Source of the DNA: Bermanella sp. WJH001
GTDB taxonomy: Bacteria > Pseudomonadota > Gammaproteobacteria > Pseudomonadales > Oceanobacteraceae
NCBI RefSeq assembly: GCF_030070105.1
Contig: NZ_JASJOO010000003.1
Coordinates: 915,155 to 979,154 of the forward strand
Direction of reading: 5' to 3'
Length of the DNA stretch: 64,000 bases
In this document: piece by piece, positions 47,538-56,130 of the stretch
Layout: the number at the start of each line of letters is the position of its first letter
Numbering within the stretch: the stretch's first letter is position 1
Translations under genes and position numbers: made by a program
Notes under the pieces: generated by a model
Seen by the model: the letters and a program-made list of their open reading frames with translations, nothing else
Told to the model about the DNA's origin: nothing
The model's database searches: none

Positions 47538-49121
47538 ATGTCGCACGCGATAGAATCAGCAGACCATCACCACGGCCCAGATAAAGGTTTTTTACGCTGG
47601 GTATACACTACCAATCATAAAGACATTGGCACCATGTACTTATTGCTGGCGCTGGGTTCGTTATTGATTGGTGGCACCATGGCATTTGTCATCCGTGCTG
47701 AGTTGTTTCAGCCGGGTTTGCAATTGGTGGATCCAAACTTTTTTAATCAGATGACCACCATGCATGGTTTGATCATGGTATTTGGTGCCATCATGCCGGC
47801 CTTTGTAGGGTTAGCAAACTGGCTGGTGCCCATGATGATTGGTGCACCGGATATGGCTCTGCCGCGAATAAATAACTGGTCATTTTGGTTGTTGCCGTTT
47901 GCATTTGGTATGTTGATTTGTACCTTGTTTATGGATGGCGGTGCGCCCAATTTTGGTTGGACATTTTATGCGCCACTATCTACCAGTTATGCACCACCGA
48001 GTGTCACCTTCTTTATTTTTAGTGTGCACATTATGGGGATCAGTTCGATTATGGGGGCGGTGAATGTCATCGTAACCATTTTTAATATGCGCGCCCCAGG
48101 CATGACCTTTATGAAAATGCCATTGTTCGTGTGGACCTGGCTAATTACTGCTTTTTTATTAATTGCAGTGATGCCGGTACTGGCTGGTGTGGTAACCATG
48201 ATGCTCATGGATATCCATTTTGGTACATCGTTCTTTGATGCTGCCGGTGGTGGTGATCCTGTTTTATTTCAGCATGTATTTTGGTTTTTTGGTCACCCTG
48301 AAGTGTACATCATGATTTTACCAGCCTTTGGTATTGTCTCTCATATTATTTCAACGTTTAGTCGCAAACCATTGTTTGGTTACACCTCAATGGTGTGGGC
48401 AACGGCGTCTATAGCTGTTTTAAGTTTCATAGTATGGGCGCATCACATGTTCACCGTAGGTTTGCCCTTGGTGGGTGAGTTGTTCTTTATGTACAGCACC
48501 ATGTTAATTGCCGTGCCGACTGGGGTAAAAGTGTTTAACTGGGTGACCACTATGTTCCGTGGTTCCATGACGTTTGAAACACCTATGTTATTTGCCATTG
48601 CGTTTGTGGTGCTGTTTACCATTGGTGGTTTAAGCGGCTTGATGTTGGCCATTGCACCTGCGGATTTTCAATATCACGATACCTATTTTGTGGTGGCACA
48701 TTTCCATTATGTGTTAGTGCCCGGTGCGCTGTTTAGTATTTTAGCGGCGGTGTATTACTGGTTACCTAAATGGTGTGGCCGTATGTATAGCGAAACGTTA
48801 GGCAAATGGCATTTCTGGTTAAGTTTTGTGGGGGTGAATATTACGTTCTTCCCAATGCATTTTGTGGGCTTGGCCGGTATGCCACGACGTATTCCAGATT
48901 ACGCATTACAGTTTGCTGATTTCAACGCCATTGTGACGGTGGGTGCATTTATCTTTGGTATGAGTCAGTTGATTTTTGTGTACAACGTTTGGCGAACGAC
49001 GATTGGTGGTAAAGGTGAAAAAGCCACTGATAAAGTGTGGGATGATCCAACCGGTCTTGAATGGGAAATTCCAAGCCCTGCTCCGTATCACACTTTTCAA
49101 GAACCACCAGTGGTTAAGTAA
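47538..49121 (+). CDS. coxA: Cytochrome c oxidase subunit I
   Basis: CoxA is the catalytic subunit of the proton-pumping oxidase, with twelve TM helices in 527 residues. The low-spin heme His is in TTMHGLIMVFG, the CuB His-Tyr pair and D-channel Glu in FGHPEVYIM, the other CuB ligands in WAHHMFTVG, and the heme pair in VVAHFHYV. The K-channel lysine is in PTGVKVFNW. All key residues are present, so this is an active A-family oxidase. It is part of the cox operon between coxB and ctaG. Confidence 0.98.
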   Translation: MSHAIESADHHHGPDKGFLRWVYTTNHKDIGTMYLLLALGSLLIGGTMAFVIRAELFQPGLQLVDPNFFNQMTTMHGLIMVFGAIMPAFVGLANWLVPMMIGAPDMALPRINNWSFWLLPFAFGMLICTLFMDGGAPNFGWTFYAPLSTSYAPPSVTFFIFSVHIMGISSIMGAVNVIVTIFNMRAPGMTFMKMPLFVWTWLITAFLLIAVMPVLAGVVTMMLMDIHFGTSFFDAAGGGDPVLFQHVFWFFGHPEVYIMILPAFGIVSHIISTFSRKPLFGYTSMVWATASIAVLSFIVWAHHMFTVGLPLVGELFFMYSTMLIAVPTGVKVFNWVTTMFRGSMTFETPMLFAIAFVVLFTIGGLSGLMLAIAPADFQYHDTYFVVAHFHYVLVPGALFSILAAVYYWLPKWCGRMYSETLGKWHFWLSFVGVNITFFPMHFVGLAGMPRRIPDYALQFADFNAIVTVGAFIFGMSQLIFVYNVWRTTIGGKGEKATDKVWDDPTGLEWEIPSPAPYHTFQEPPVVK

Positions 49122-49132
49122 TAGGAGTCGAA

Positions 49133-49663
49133 ATGAAAAAAATGTCACCATGGAAGCTGTCTCTTATCCCTTTATTTATGTTTGGATTCGGGTTTGCCAT
49201 GGTGCCTTTATATGACATTTTTTGTGATGTGACGGGTTTAAACGGTAAAAGTTTTCAGGTTTTTTCTGGTGATAAAAATTCATTAATTAATGATAGCGGT
49301 GTGCAGCGGGCAAAATTACAAATGCTCGCCGATGCCGATAGTCGTGATCTATGGCAGTTTCAGCCTGAAAATAAAACCATGGAATTGCAGGCAGGTAGGT
49401 TAATCACCACCTATTATGAATTAACAAATCCGTATGATTATCCTGTCACTATTCAAGCGGTGCCAAGTGTGGCGCCCGGTGAGTGGGCAGAGTATTTAGT
49501 TAAAATAGAATGTTTCTGTTTTAACCAACAAGTAGTACCGGCGAAGTCAAAATTAAAGTTACCTTTACAGGTAACGTTAAGTGCCAAAGCTCCCAAGGAA
49601 GTGAATCATTTATCACTCTCTTATCGACTTTATCAAAGTGAATCCCTAGGAGGTACATTTTGA
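49133..49663 (+). CDS. ctaG: Cytochrome c oxidase assembly protein CtaG (Cox11)
   Basis: This is a 176-residue membrane-anchored copper chaperone that delivers copper to the CuB site of CoxA. One N-terminal TM helix (about 8-27) ends in VPLYDIFCDVTG, and the copper-binding ECFCF motif is near residue 125. It follows coxA by 11 bases, and its stop codon overlaps the coxC start. Length and motifs are normal. Confidence 0.96.
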   Translation: MKKMSPWKLSLIPLFMFGFGFAMVPLYDIFCDVTGLNGKSFQVFSGDKNSLINDSGVQRAKLQMLADADSRDLWQFQPENKTMELQAGRLITTYYELTNPYDYPVTIQAVPSVAPGEWAEYLVKIECFCFNQQVVPAKSKLKLPLQVTLSAKAPKEVNHLSLSYRLYQSESLGGTF

Positions 49664-50544
49664 ACACACCTAAGTATTACGTTCCGGCGCGCAGTCATTG
49701 GCCAATTTTTGGCGCAGTGGCCGTTTTTCTAACCTTATTTTCTATGGCATCCATTATTCATGAAAGCAGCCAAGGGCATGTGAGTGCGGGCACGTTTACC
49801 ATGGCGGCCATTGCTGGTTTTTTGATGCTGTATATGTTGTTTGGCTGGTTTGGCGAGGTGGTCAGTGAAGGTTTACGTGGTTTAAATAGCGACCAGCTAA
49901 AGCGTTCATTTCGATTTAGTATGGGTTGGTTTATTTTTTCTGAAATCATGTTTTTTGCTGCATTTTTTGGCGCATTATTTTACGCCAGAATGTTTGCAGT
50001 GCCATGGTTGGGTGGTGAAGGTGCCAAAGGTGAGGCGAACATGCTTTGGGAGGGGTTCAGTGCCCATTGGCCACTATTAAAAACCCCTGATATGAACACC
50101 TATCCTGGTGCCATGGGGATTATAGATGCTTGGAAACTTCCTTTTTTAAATACGGTTCTGTTGATTATTTCAAGTTTAACACTGACGCTCTCGCACCATT
50201 GTTTACGTGCAAAAGATAAAAGCGGCACACTTATGTGGTTGGCGATTACTCTAATATTGGGTGTTGCCTTTATGTGTGTACAGATCTATGAATACGGTCA
50301 TGCGATGAATGACTTAAATCTAACATTAAGCAGTGGTATTTATGGTTCAACCTTCTTTTTGTTAACCGGCTTTCACGGCGCACATGTCACCCTTGGCGGC
50401 ATCATGATCTTTGTTATGTACTGGCGCGTGAAGAACGATCACTTTACACCAGATGATCATTTTGGTTTTGAAGCAGCCGCTTGGTATTGGCACTTTGTTG
50501 ATGTGGTCTGGTTAATGCTATTTACTTTTGTGTACGTCTTTTAA
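49660..50544 (+). CDS. coxC: Cytochrome c oxidase subunit III
   Basis: Subunit III is a seven-helix protein that stabilises the oxidase core. The 294 residues include RFSMGWFIFSEIMFFAAFFGA, here near residues 86-106, and FHGAHVTLGG near residue 244, both family signatures. It starts with TTG at 49660, overlapping the ctaG stop, with AGGAGG six bases upstream; the rare start codon is supported by this site. It is the last plus-strand gene before the DUF2909 gene, which runs against it. Confidence 0.96.
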   Translation: MNTPKYYVPARSHWPIFGAVAVFLTLFSMASIIHESSQGHVSAGTFTMAAIAGFLMLYMLFGWFGEVVSEGLRGLNSDQLKRSFRFSMGWFIFSEIMFFAAFFGALFYARMFAVPWLGGEGAKGEANMLWEGFSAHWPLLKTPDMNTYPGAMGIIDAWKLPFLNTVLLIISSLTLTLSHHCLRAKDKSGTLMWLAITLILGVAFMCVQIYEYGHAMNDLNLTLSSGIYGSTFFLLTGFHGAHVTLGGIMIFVMYWRVKNDHFTPDDHFGFEAAAWYWHFVDVVWLMLFTFVYVF

Positions 50545-50550
50545 TTGACG

Positions 50551-50578
50551 TTTTGGGAGAGCAAGCTCTCTCCCAAAA
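50551..50578. other. Inverted repeat between coxC and the DUF2909 gene
   Basis: TTTTGGGAGAG and CTCTCCCAAAA form an 11-bp stem with a 6-base loop between two convergent stop codons. Neither side has an added T run, but the U- and A-rich arms could still end transcription from both directions. Confidence 0.5.
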
Positions 50579-50589
50579 ATCAGTAAGGT

Positions 50590-50781
50590 TTATGACGAGT
50601 AGTGATCCAAAAATAAAAATAAGCCAATTAAAATAATGGTAAATGCAGCAAAAATAACCCGATATTTTAAACCGTTAAAGGTTGTCTCTGAGCTCTTTGG
50701 CGCAGTCATCAGGTGAAATAAACCATAAAATAATGCACCAACGCTGAATAATAAAAATAACAGAATGAGGGCCTTGAGCAT
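50590..50781 (-). CDS. DUF2909 twin transmembrane protein
   Basis: This is a 63-residue protein with two TM helices (about residues 2-22 and 40-58) joined by a short polar loop, the form of DUF2909. It is encoded on the opposite strand inside the cox cluster, as in Pseudomonas. AAGGA lies 7 bases upstream of its ATG. That start codon and the SURF1 start codon overlap in one CATG. A role in oxidase assembly is suggested only by its position. Confidence 0.85.
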   Translation of the reverse strand: MLKALILLFLLFSVGALFYGLFHLMTAPKSSETTFNGLKYRVIFAAFTIILIGLFLFLDHYSS

Positions 50782-51439
50782 GACGAATCCTTCTATTGTG
50801 AATGTGAATCGGAATTGGCACTTTGTGATAAAGCCACTTTATAGCTTTATCATGCTGTTGGGTATTGCTATTTGTTTCAGTGCGGCAGTTTGGCAGTATC
50901 AAAAGTCTATGTTCTTTCAAGCACCCGTTGCCCAGTCATTACACATGAAAGGTGAATTTTTAAATGAGTATAGTCACTTTTTAGATAACCAAACCCTTAA
51001 CGGTAAAGTAGGTTACGCCGTGATAACGCCGTTTTTATATGACCAAACAATCTACTTGGTCAATCGTGGCTTTGTTGCTTACCAAACCAGAGACAAATTA
51101 CCTCAAGTAGCGCCCGTAATAGGCCCTGTTACCATTGATGGCTATCTTAAAGTTAATCATAAACCTCTGCTTCTAAATAATTCATTGCAAGACCCGTTAC
51201 CAAAACGCATTCAATTTATTGACGAAAAATACTTTAGTCGAGCATTTAATAAAAATGTATCTCAAGACGTATTTATGATGAAAAGCGGGCAAGGACTGTT
51301 ACAGGCGATGCCAGAAAAATCTGCTTATTTAAGTCACCATCGTCATCAGGCATATGCGCTGCAATGGTTCTTGTTAGGTTTGAGTGGTGTCTTCATCTTA
51401 TTTATTGCCAGTCTAAAGCGAGGTAGTGCTCATGCGTAA
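50780..51439 (+). CDS. SURF1 family cytochrome oxidase biogenesis protein
   Basis: This is a 219-residue membrane protein with two TM helices (about residues 15-37 and 195-213) around a periplasmic domain. SURF1 family features are the VWQYQKS segment after TM1, LVNRGFV near residue 93, and the HxxYALQWFLL motif before TM2. It helps insert heme a into CoxA. The ATG at 50780 has GAGGG nine bases upstream; an in-frame ATG at 50765 cannot be excluded. It overlaps the next gene by 8 bases. Confidence 0.9.
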   Translation: MTNPSIVNVNRNWHFVIKPLYSFIMLLGIAICFSAAVWQYQKSMFFQAPVAQSLHMKGEFLNEYSHFLDNQTLNGKVGYAVITPFLYDQTIYLVNRGFVAYQTRDKLPQVAPVIGPVTIDGYLKVNHKPLLLNNSLQDPLPKRIQFIDEKYFSRAFNKNVSQDVFMMKSGQGLLQAMPEKSAYLSHHRHQAYALQWFLLGLSGVFILFIASLKRGSAHA

Positions 51440-51854
51440 GTTACCATTAATTTTAATGCTATTAGTTTTAGTTGCGCCATTTGCTGTGTCATTAGTGTTG
51501 TTAGATGGCAATAAAAATATTGCAGATAAAGCCCGCGGGCAATGGCTTGAAAATACCTATTATGTCCAAGCAGCTGAGAATGCCAATTGGCAATTATTAT
51601 GGCGAGAACAGGATTGTCAGCCCAATTGTGATGCTTGGTTTAACTTATTGCAGCGAGTAAAAATGGCGCTAGGAAAAAATCAAGATAAGTTAGTCATCGA
51701 AAGCGCGAACTTAAATAGCCTTAAATCAATGAGCAATGGTTTATTTATTGCCAACCCAAAAGGGTTGGTTTTGCTCTCATATGAGTCTAGTGACGATGGG
51801 GCATACAAGTTATTAAAAGATTTAAAAGTATTACTGAAACACAATAGCCAGTAA
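51432..51854 (+). CDS. Conserved hypothetical membrane-anchored protein of the cox operon
   Basis: This is a 140-residue protein with one N-terminal TM helix (about residues 5-25) and a periplasmic domain containing a Cys-x3-Cys pair (DCQPNCDAW near residue 60) after a thioredoxin-like strand (WQLLWRE). It overlaps the SURF1 stop codon and precedes ctaA by 28 bases, a place where Pseudomonas-type cox clusters carry a gene of similar size. The two cysteines suggest a copper or thiol role, but the pair is not the CxxxC of Sco with its surrounding motif. Function unknown. Confidence 0.75.
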   Translation: MRKLPLILMLLVLVAPFAVSLVLLDGNKNIADKARGQWLENTYYVQAAENANWQLLWREQDCQPNCDAWFNLLQRVKMALGKNQDKLVIESANLNSLKSMSNGLFIANPKGLVLLSYESSDDGAYKLLKDLKVLLKHNSQ

Positions 51855-51882
51855 AAAATAAAAATAAAAAGTGAGAATTTTT

Positions 51883-52839
51883 ATGCGTCGCTTTGCACTC
51901 ATTAACATTGTTTTGGCATTAGTGGTAATTACATTAGGGGCACTAACTCGTTTGTTAGATGCAGGTCTTGGCTGTCCTGATTGGCCGGTTTGTTACGGCC
52001 ACGCGTTTCCTGTTTCCAATGAAGCGGCACAAGCATTCACCCAATGGCAATTTGATTCGGGAAAAGCTTGGATGGAAATGATCCACCGTTATGTCGCAAG
52101 TGTGCTTGGCTTAAGTATTTTGATTCAAGCGTTTTTAATTTGGCCTCGTTATTTAGGTGCTGTGCGTTGGTTGGCTGTATTTTTGTGTGGCTGGGTGGTG
52201 TTGCAGGGTTTATTTGGTATGTGGACGGTAACCTTACGCTTATGGCCACCCGTGGTTAGCGCACATTTATTAGGCGGCGCCATTACTTTAGGCGCGCAAT
52301 TTTTAATTTGGCGCGTGATGACAAGCAATACAGAGCCAAGGTGGAATAGTGTTTGGAGTGCATTTGCTTTAGTGGTGTTTTTGCAGATGGCACTTGGTGC
52401 TTGGACATCAAGTCAATATGCGGGTCTAGCTTGCCCTGATTTTCCTACCTGCCAAGGACGTATGTGGGTTGAGATTAATAGCGAAATACTGCATGCCCCT
52501 ATGGTGGAAGGGGATGAATATCTTGGGGGTGTTGGCTCTAATCAGCAGCGTATGGCCATTCAATGGCTCCATCGATTAGGTGCCATTGCTGTGCTGCTGA
52601 TGTTTTTGTTTTTAGCTTATAAACATAAAACACAACAACGAGAATTGATGCTGGTATTAGCCATGTTGTCGATACAAATTGCGTTAGGCATTTTAAACGC
52701 GGTGTTGCTACTACCATTAAGTTTGGCCTTATTGCATAACACGTTTGCCATGCTGTTATTGTTAAGTGCATTAAATGGATTAACACGGCCAGAGATAGAA
52801 GAAGATTCACAACAAATAGCACAAGAACTATTGGCTTAG
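51883..52839 (+). CDS. ctaA: Heme A synthase CtaA (Cox15)
   Basis: CtaA oxidises heme O to heme A for the oxidase. Its 318 residues form eight TM helices in two similar halves. Family motifs are RLLDAGLGCPDWPVCYG near residue 25, EMIHRYVAS near 66 (heme-ligand His), and WTSSQYAGLACPDFPTCQG and QWLHRLGA in the second half. The ATG at 51883 is chosen over GTG at 51871 because the GTGAG sequence then acts as ribosome binding site. The next gene, ctaB, supplies its substrate. Confidence 0.94.
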   Translation: MRRFALINIVLALVVITLGALTRLLDAGLGCPDWPVCYGHAFPVSNEAAQAFTQWQFDSGKAWMEMIHRYVASVLGLSILIQAFLIWPRYLGAVRWLAVFLCGWVVLQGLFGMWTVTLRLWPPVVSAHLLGGAITLGAQFLIWRVMTSNTEPRWNSVWSAFALVVFLQMALGAWTSSQYAGLACPDFPTCQGRMWVEINSEILHAPMVEGDEYLGGVGSNQQRMAIQWLHRLGAIAVLLMFLFLAYKHKTQQRELMLVLAMLSIQIALGILNAVLLLPLSLALLHNTFAMLLLLSALNGLTRPEIEEDSQQIAQELLA

Positions 52840-52864
52840 CCAAAAAATAATAAGAAGGTGCAAA

Positions 52865-53776
52865 ATGGAAAAAATCAGCGTTTGGCAAAATAGTGTTAAA
52901 TATTCCACAACCATAAAAGACTATTTTGCATTAACAAAATTTAAAGTGGTTGCGGTAATGTTATTTACCGTAATGGTTGGCTTTTTATTGGCAAGTGATA
53001 CCAATATTCATTTTTTAAAATTATTTTATACCTTGGTGGGTGTGGGTGCTTGTGCCATGAGTGGTGCGGTTTTGAATCACTTGGTTGACCGCTATCGCGA
53101 TACCAAGATGCAACGAACCAAGCGTCGTCCAGTGGCAACCGGTAAAGTCAGCGCTGAGTCTGCCTTTGTTTTTTCAATGAGTTTACTTGTGTTTGGTGCA
53201 CTGGTTTTGTATTGGCAATTGAATTTATTGACCAGTGTTTTATCCGTGGCGTCTATGTTTGCTTATGGTGTTATTTATAGTTTGTGGCTAAAACCTGCGA
53301 CACCGCAAAACATTACGGTGGGCGGTTTAGCTGGTGCGATGCCGCCTCTACTGGGTTATTGCGCGGTAACGGGCCAAGTGGGGCCAGAAGCTTTGTTGTG
53401 GGTGCTGATTATATTTACGTGGACGCCTCCTCATTTTTGGGCATTAGCGATTTATAAGCGTGATGATTATGCCAAGGCCGAGGTGCCTATGTTGCCAGTG
53501 ACCCATGGTATTGAGTTCACTGCATTTCAAGCTTGGTTATATTGTTTATTGTTGTGTGTTGTGAGTATTGGGCCGGTTTTGTTGGGCACTCAAGGCTTGG
53601 TGTATTTGACGATTGTTACCTACATCAATGCACGCTTCACATGGTTGACGTACCGTATGTGGTGTAATCCGAGCGATCATAATGCACGACGTACATTCCG
53701 GTATTCCATTGTATATATTTTATGGTTATTTGCGGCGCTGTTATTGGATCATTATGTGCAGTTAATTGCTTTTTAA
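52865..53776 (+). CDS. ctaB: Protoheme IX farnesyltransferase (heme O synthase)
   Basis: CtaB, also called CyoE, farnesylates heme B to heme O in the inner membrane. Its 303 residues have about nine TM helices and the polyprenyltransferase motifs NHLVDRYRDTKMQRT (near residue 71) and YKRDDYAKAEVPMLP (near 196). AAGG lies upstream of the ATG, 25 bases after ctaA. It is the last gene of the cox cluster; the sco gene that often follows is absent here. Confidence 0.95.
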   Translation: MEKISVWQNSVKYSTTIKDYFALTKFKVVAVMLFTVMVGFLLASDTNIHFLKLFYTLVGVGACAMSGAVLNHLVDRYRDTKMQRTKRRPVATGKVSAESAFVFSMSLLVFGALVLYWQLNLLTSVLSVASMFAYGVIYSLWLKPATPQNITVGGLAGAMPPLLGYCAVTGQVGPEALLWVLIIFTWTPPHFWALAIYKRDDYAKAEVPMLPVTHGIEFTAFQAWLYCLLLCVVSIGPVLLGTQGLVYLTIVTYINARFTWLTYRMWCNPSDHNARRTFRYSIVYILWLFAALLLDHYVQLIAF

Positions 53777-53941
53777 TGGTCTATTAGCCAATATTTAATT
53801 AGATAATACCGACAGAAAAATTGGAGGATTTAAAACCTGTCGACACAATTTAGAGCTTTGTTTTCAAACAAATAAAGCGAGGGTGAACCCAGTTGTACGC
53901 TTTACTGAACAAGAACAACCAACCAAATAAAGGGGACGGTT

Positions 53942-54550
53942 ATGTATTTACAGCATATGTTCGGATTAATGTACCACCCAAGGACAGAATGGGACTCCAT
54001 TAAGCGAGAAAATCATTCACTTGGTCACATCTATTTAACCCACTTACTGTTTTTGGCGGCCATACCGCCATTTGCATTGCTAGTGGGCACCACTCAGTTT
54101 GGCTGGAGCTTTGTGGGCAAAGAATTTTATTATCTAAGTTTTGAATCCGCACTCCCGTTAGCCGGAGCCTTCTATCTGGCGCTATTGGCGGGCATGTTTT
54201 TTATAGCCTATACAACCTATTGGATGGAACGAACCTTTGGTGCTGAGGCCAGTCTTGAGCGCTGCTTATTGTTCACAACATTTACCTCAACCCCTATGTT
54301 TTTATCCGGGGTGATTGGGTTTATTCCAATCCTATGGCTTGATGTGTTTGTGGTAATGGCGGCAGTTTCATATACCGTGTATTTGTTGTACGCAGGTGTG
54401 CCGATTTTTATGAATATCCCAGAAGAGCGTGGTTTTATTTTTGCCTCGTCCATCTTAACAGTGGGCTTGTGTGGTCTAGTGGGGATGATGGCCGCTACTG
54501 TGATTATTTGGGGTATGGGGTTTGCACCTCAGATTATGCTTAACCAATAA
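53942..54550 (+). CDS. Yip1 family membrane protein
   Basis: This is a 202-residue polytopic protein with about five TM helices and the N-terminal MYHPRTEWDSIKRE segment seen in bacterial Yip1-domain proteins. The start has AAGGGGA a few bases upstream. It stands alone after a 165-base gap following ctaB and ends before an excellent terminator. The function of bacterial Yip1 proteins is unknown to me. Confidence 0.85.
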   Translation: MYLQHMFGLMYHPRTEWDSIKRENHSLGHIYLTHLLFLAAIPPFALLVGTTQFGWSFVGKEFYYLSFESALPLAGAFYLALLAGMFFIAYTTYWMERTFGAEASLERCLLFTTFTSTPMFLSGVIGFIPILWLDVFVVMAAVSYTVYLLYAGVPIFMNIPEERGFIFASSILTVGLCGLVGMMAATVIIWGMGFAPQIMLNQ

Positions 54551-54576
54551 TTTACCAACTATTTAACCCGTGCAAG

Positions 54577-54601
54577 GCCCGAGATTTCTCGGGCTTTTTT
54601 T
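54577..54601 (+). terminator. Terminator after the Yip1 gene
   Basis: GCCCGAGA-TT-TCTCGGGC is followed by seven T. The T run reaches the stop codon of the convergent small lipoprotein gene. Confidence 0.92.
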
Positions 54602-54782
54602 ATGGTTTTAATAATTCATCACGTTTTTTCTTATACTCTTGATAATCTTCGATTTCTTCACAGTGAATTTTGCCGGTTTTTTCTAAACATTGGTTGTGTT
54701 TAATCGCATCGTAAGCCGCTTGATTTGAACACGCGCTTGCGCCAATTAAACTCGGCACTAAAAGAATGGGAATGATACGCAT
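54600..54782 (-). CDS. Small lipoprotein of unknown function
   Basis: This is a 60-residue lipoprotein. The signal peptide MRIIPILLVPSLIGASAC ends in a lipobox (ASAC), leaving about 43 mature residues with two more cysteines (NQC and IHC), which could form a disulfide, and a charged, helical C-terminus (DYQEYKKKRDEL). AAGGA stands 8 bases before the ATG at 54782; the longer open frame is not needed. It is encoded on the opposite strand between the Yip1 and PilZ genes. I do not recognise the family. Confidence 0.72.
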   Translation of the reverse strand: MRIIPILLVPSLIGASACSNQAAYDAIKHNQCLEKTGKIHCEEIEDYQEYKKKRDELLKP

Positions 54783-54872
54783 ACTGTCTATCCTTGTTTG
54801 AGCTTGTTTTTCTTCGACCTTATAAAATTCCAACTACACTGTATATAAGACGTGAGCAGGATGCGCAGATCA

Positions 54873-55517
54873 ATGGAAGAAAATAGCACTGACTTTATGG
54901 GGCTAAAGCTCAGCCCAGGGCAATTATTGCAGCTCGAGTTTGATAGCTACCAAAGCGACCGTGATAAATCCGTGTTAATTGGCTATCGGCGTAATGCAAC
55001 CATTTTAGTGACTATGCCGCCAGCTCGAGGCGTGAAGATTGGTGATAAGGTGAATGTGCGTTTTTTTTATGGGCGCATGAGCAGTGCCTGCGCCTTTCAA
55101 ACGGAAGTTGTACACCCCACCAAACTGCCCTTTCCTCACATTCATTTAAAAATGCCAGAAAAGGTGATGATTGGTGAGGTGCGTCAAAATGTGAGGGCAG
55201 ATGTGGAGGTTGTCTCTCGGATTCAGTTCAAAAACGGCAGTGAAGTTGAGAACACCACAGCGAAGATTGTGGACTTAAGCTTAAACGGCGCGCGTATCTT
55301 AGGGCGAAAATTTGAATTTTCAGTGGGATCTGAGATTTTGCTGATATTTAAGATCAATGTAACCGAAATTGAATACGAGGTAACGGTGCAAGCCACCGTA
55401 CGGTCTTTAACTCCAATCGATAAGGGCATGGCGTCAGGGCTGCAATTCCATGATTTGCCCGCAAACGACAAGATTGCACTGCAAGCCTTTGTTTTGACCC
55501 ATATCCACGATTTGTAA
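54873..55517 (+). CDS. YcgR-like protein with N-terminal flagellar-brake region and PilZ domain
   Basis: This is a soluble protein of about 215 residues. The first half resembles the YcgR N-terminal beta-barrel (LKLSPGQLLQLEF, VKIGDKVNVRFFYGR). The second half is a PilZ domain with the cyclic di-GMP motifs VRQNVR (RxxxR) and DLSLNGARIL (D/NxSxxGA). Such proteins slow flagella or alter surface behaviour when cyclic di-GMP rises. Three starts are possible (GTG 54852, ATG 54861, ATG 54873); the last has AGGA upstream. It precedes the nrdR promoter and is not part of that operon. Confidence 0.87.
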   Translation: MEENSTDFMGLKLSPGQLLQLEFDSYQSDRDKSVLIGYRRNATILVTMPPARGVKIGDKVNVRFFYGRMSSACAFQTEVVHPTKLPFPHIHLKMPEKVMIGEVRQNVRADVEVVSRIQFKNGSEVENTTAKIVDLSLNGARILGRKFEFSVGSEILLIFKINVTEIEYEVTVQATVRSLTPIDKGMASGLQFHDLPANDKIALQAFVLTHIHDL

Positions 55518-55553
55518 GCCCCCTTATTGCTCGCCAAACACTGTGTTTGCCAG

Positions 55554-55582
55554 TTTCCACGCGGACTATAAACAGGTATAAT
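55554..55582 (+). promoter_or_regulatory. Promoter of the nrdR-rib-nusB-thiL operon
   Basis: TTTCCA and a perfect TATAAT are separated by 17 bases, with the predicted start about 32 bases before the nrdR ATG. Confidence 0.6.
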
Positions 55583-55620
55583 TTGCGACCTATTTTTTGC
55601 TCTTTAACACAGGATTCGCC

Positions 55621-56130
55621 ATGCGCTGTCCGTTCTGCGGTGAACAAGATACAAAAGTGATCGATTCGCGCTTAGTGGCCGAAGGTGAACAAGTTCGCCG
55701 TCGTCGCCAGTGCCAAGCCTGTGATGAGCGTTATACCACCTTTGAATCCGCCGAATTACTGATGCCCAAATTGGTTAAAACCAATGGCACCCGTGTTCCT
55801 TTCGATGAGCAAAAGCTCCGTGCTGGTATGCAGCGCGCCCTAGAAAAGCGCCCTGTTAGCGTTGAAGACATCGAAGCCTCCATACTACATATCATGGCCA
55901 AGTTACGCGCCACCGGTGAGCGAGAAGTGAAAAGCCGCTTAGTGGGTGAACTGGTTATGGACGAACTGCGTAAGCTTGATCAAGTGGCTTATGTTCGTTT
56001 TGCCTCTGTTTATCGTAAATTCCAAGACATTGATGAGTTTCGTCAGGAAATTGATCGCATTCGCCATGACAGCCGCAAAAATGAAGCACAACTGGATATC
56101 TTAGCGGATGACCCCGAGTTAGCACCATGA
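55621..56130 (+). CDS. nrdR: Transcriptional repressor NrdR
   Basis: NrdR represses ribonucleotide reductase genes according to bound ATP/dATP. Its 169 residues comprise a zinc ribbon (Cys 3, 6, 31 and 34; MRCPFCG and QCQAC) and an ATP-cone domain ([15 protein letters not shown]). The start at 55621 gives the standard N-terminus. Its stop overlaps the ribD start (ATGA), so it heads the riboflavin operon, a common arrangement in gammaproteobacteria. Confidence 0.97.
   Translation: MRCPFCGEQDTKVIDSRLVAEGEQVRRRRQCQACDERYTTFESAELLMPKLVKTNGTRVPFDEQKLRAGMQRALEKRPVSVEDIEASILHIMAKLRATGEREVKSRLVGELVMDELRKLDQVAYVRFASVYRKFQDIDEFRQEIDRIRHDSRKNEAQLDILADDPELAP

Noticed and set aside
51432-51854. Sco-type copper chaperone
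   Set aside because: The cysteines are spaced CxxxC but the protein is short and lacks the later conserved His and the surrounding Sco motif.
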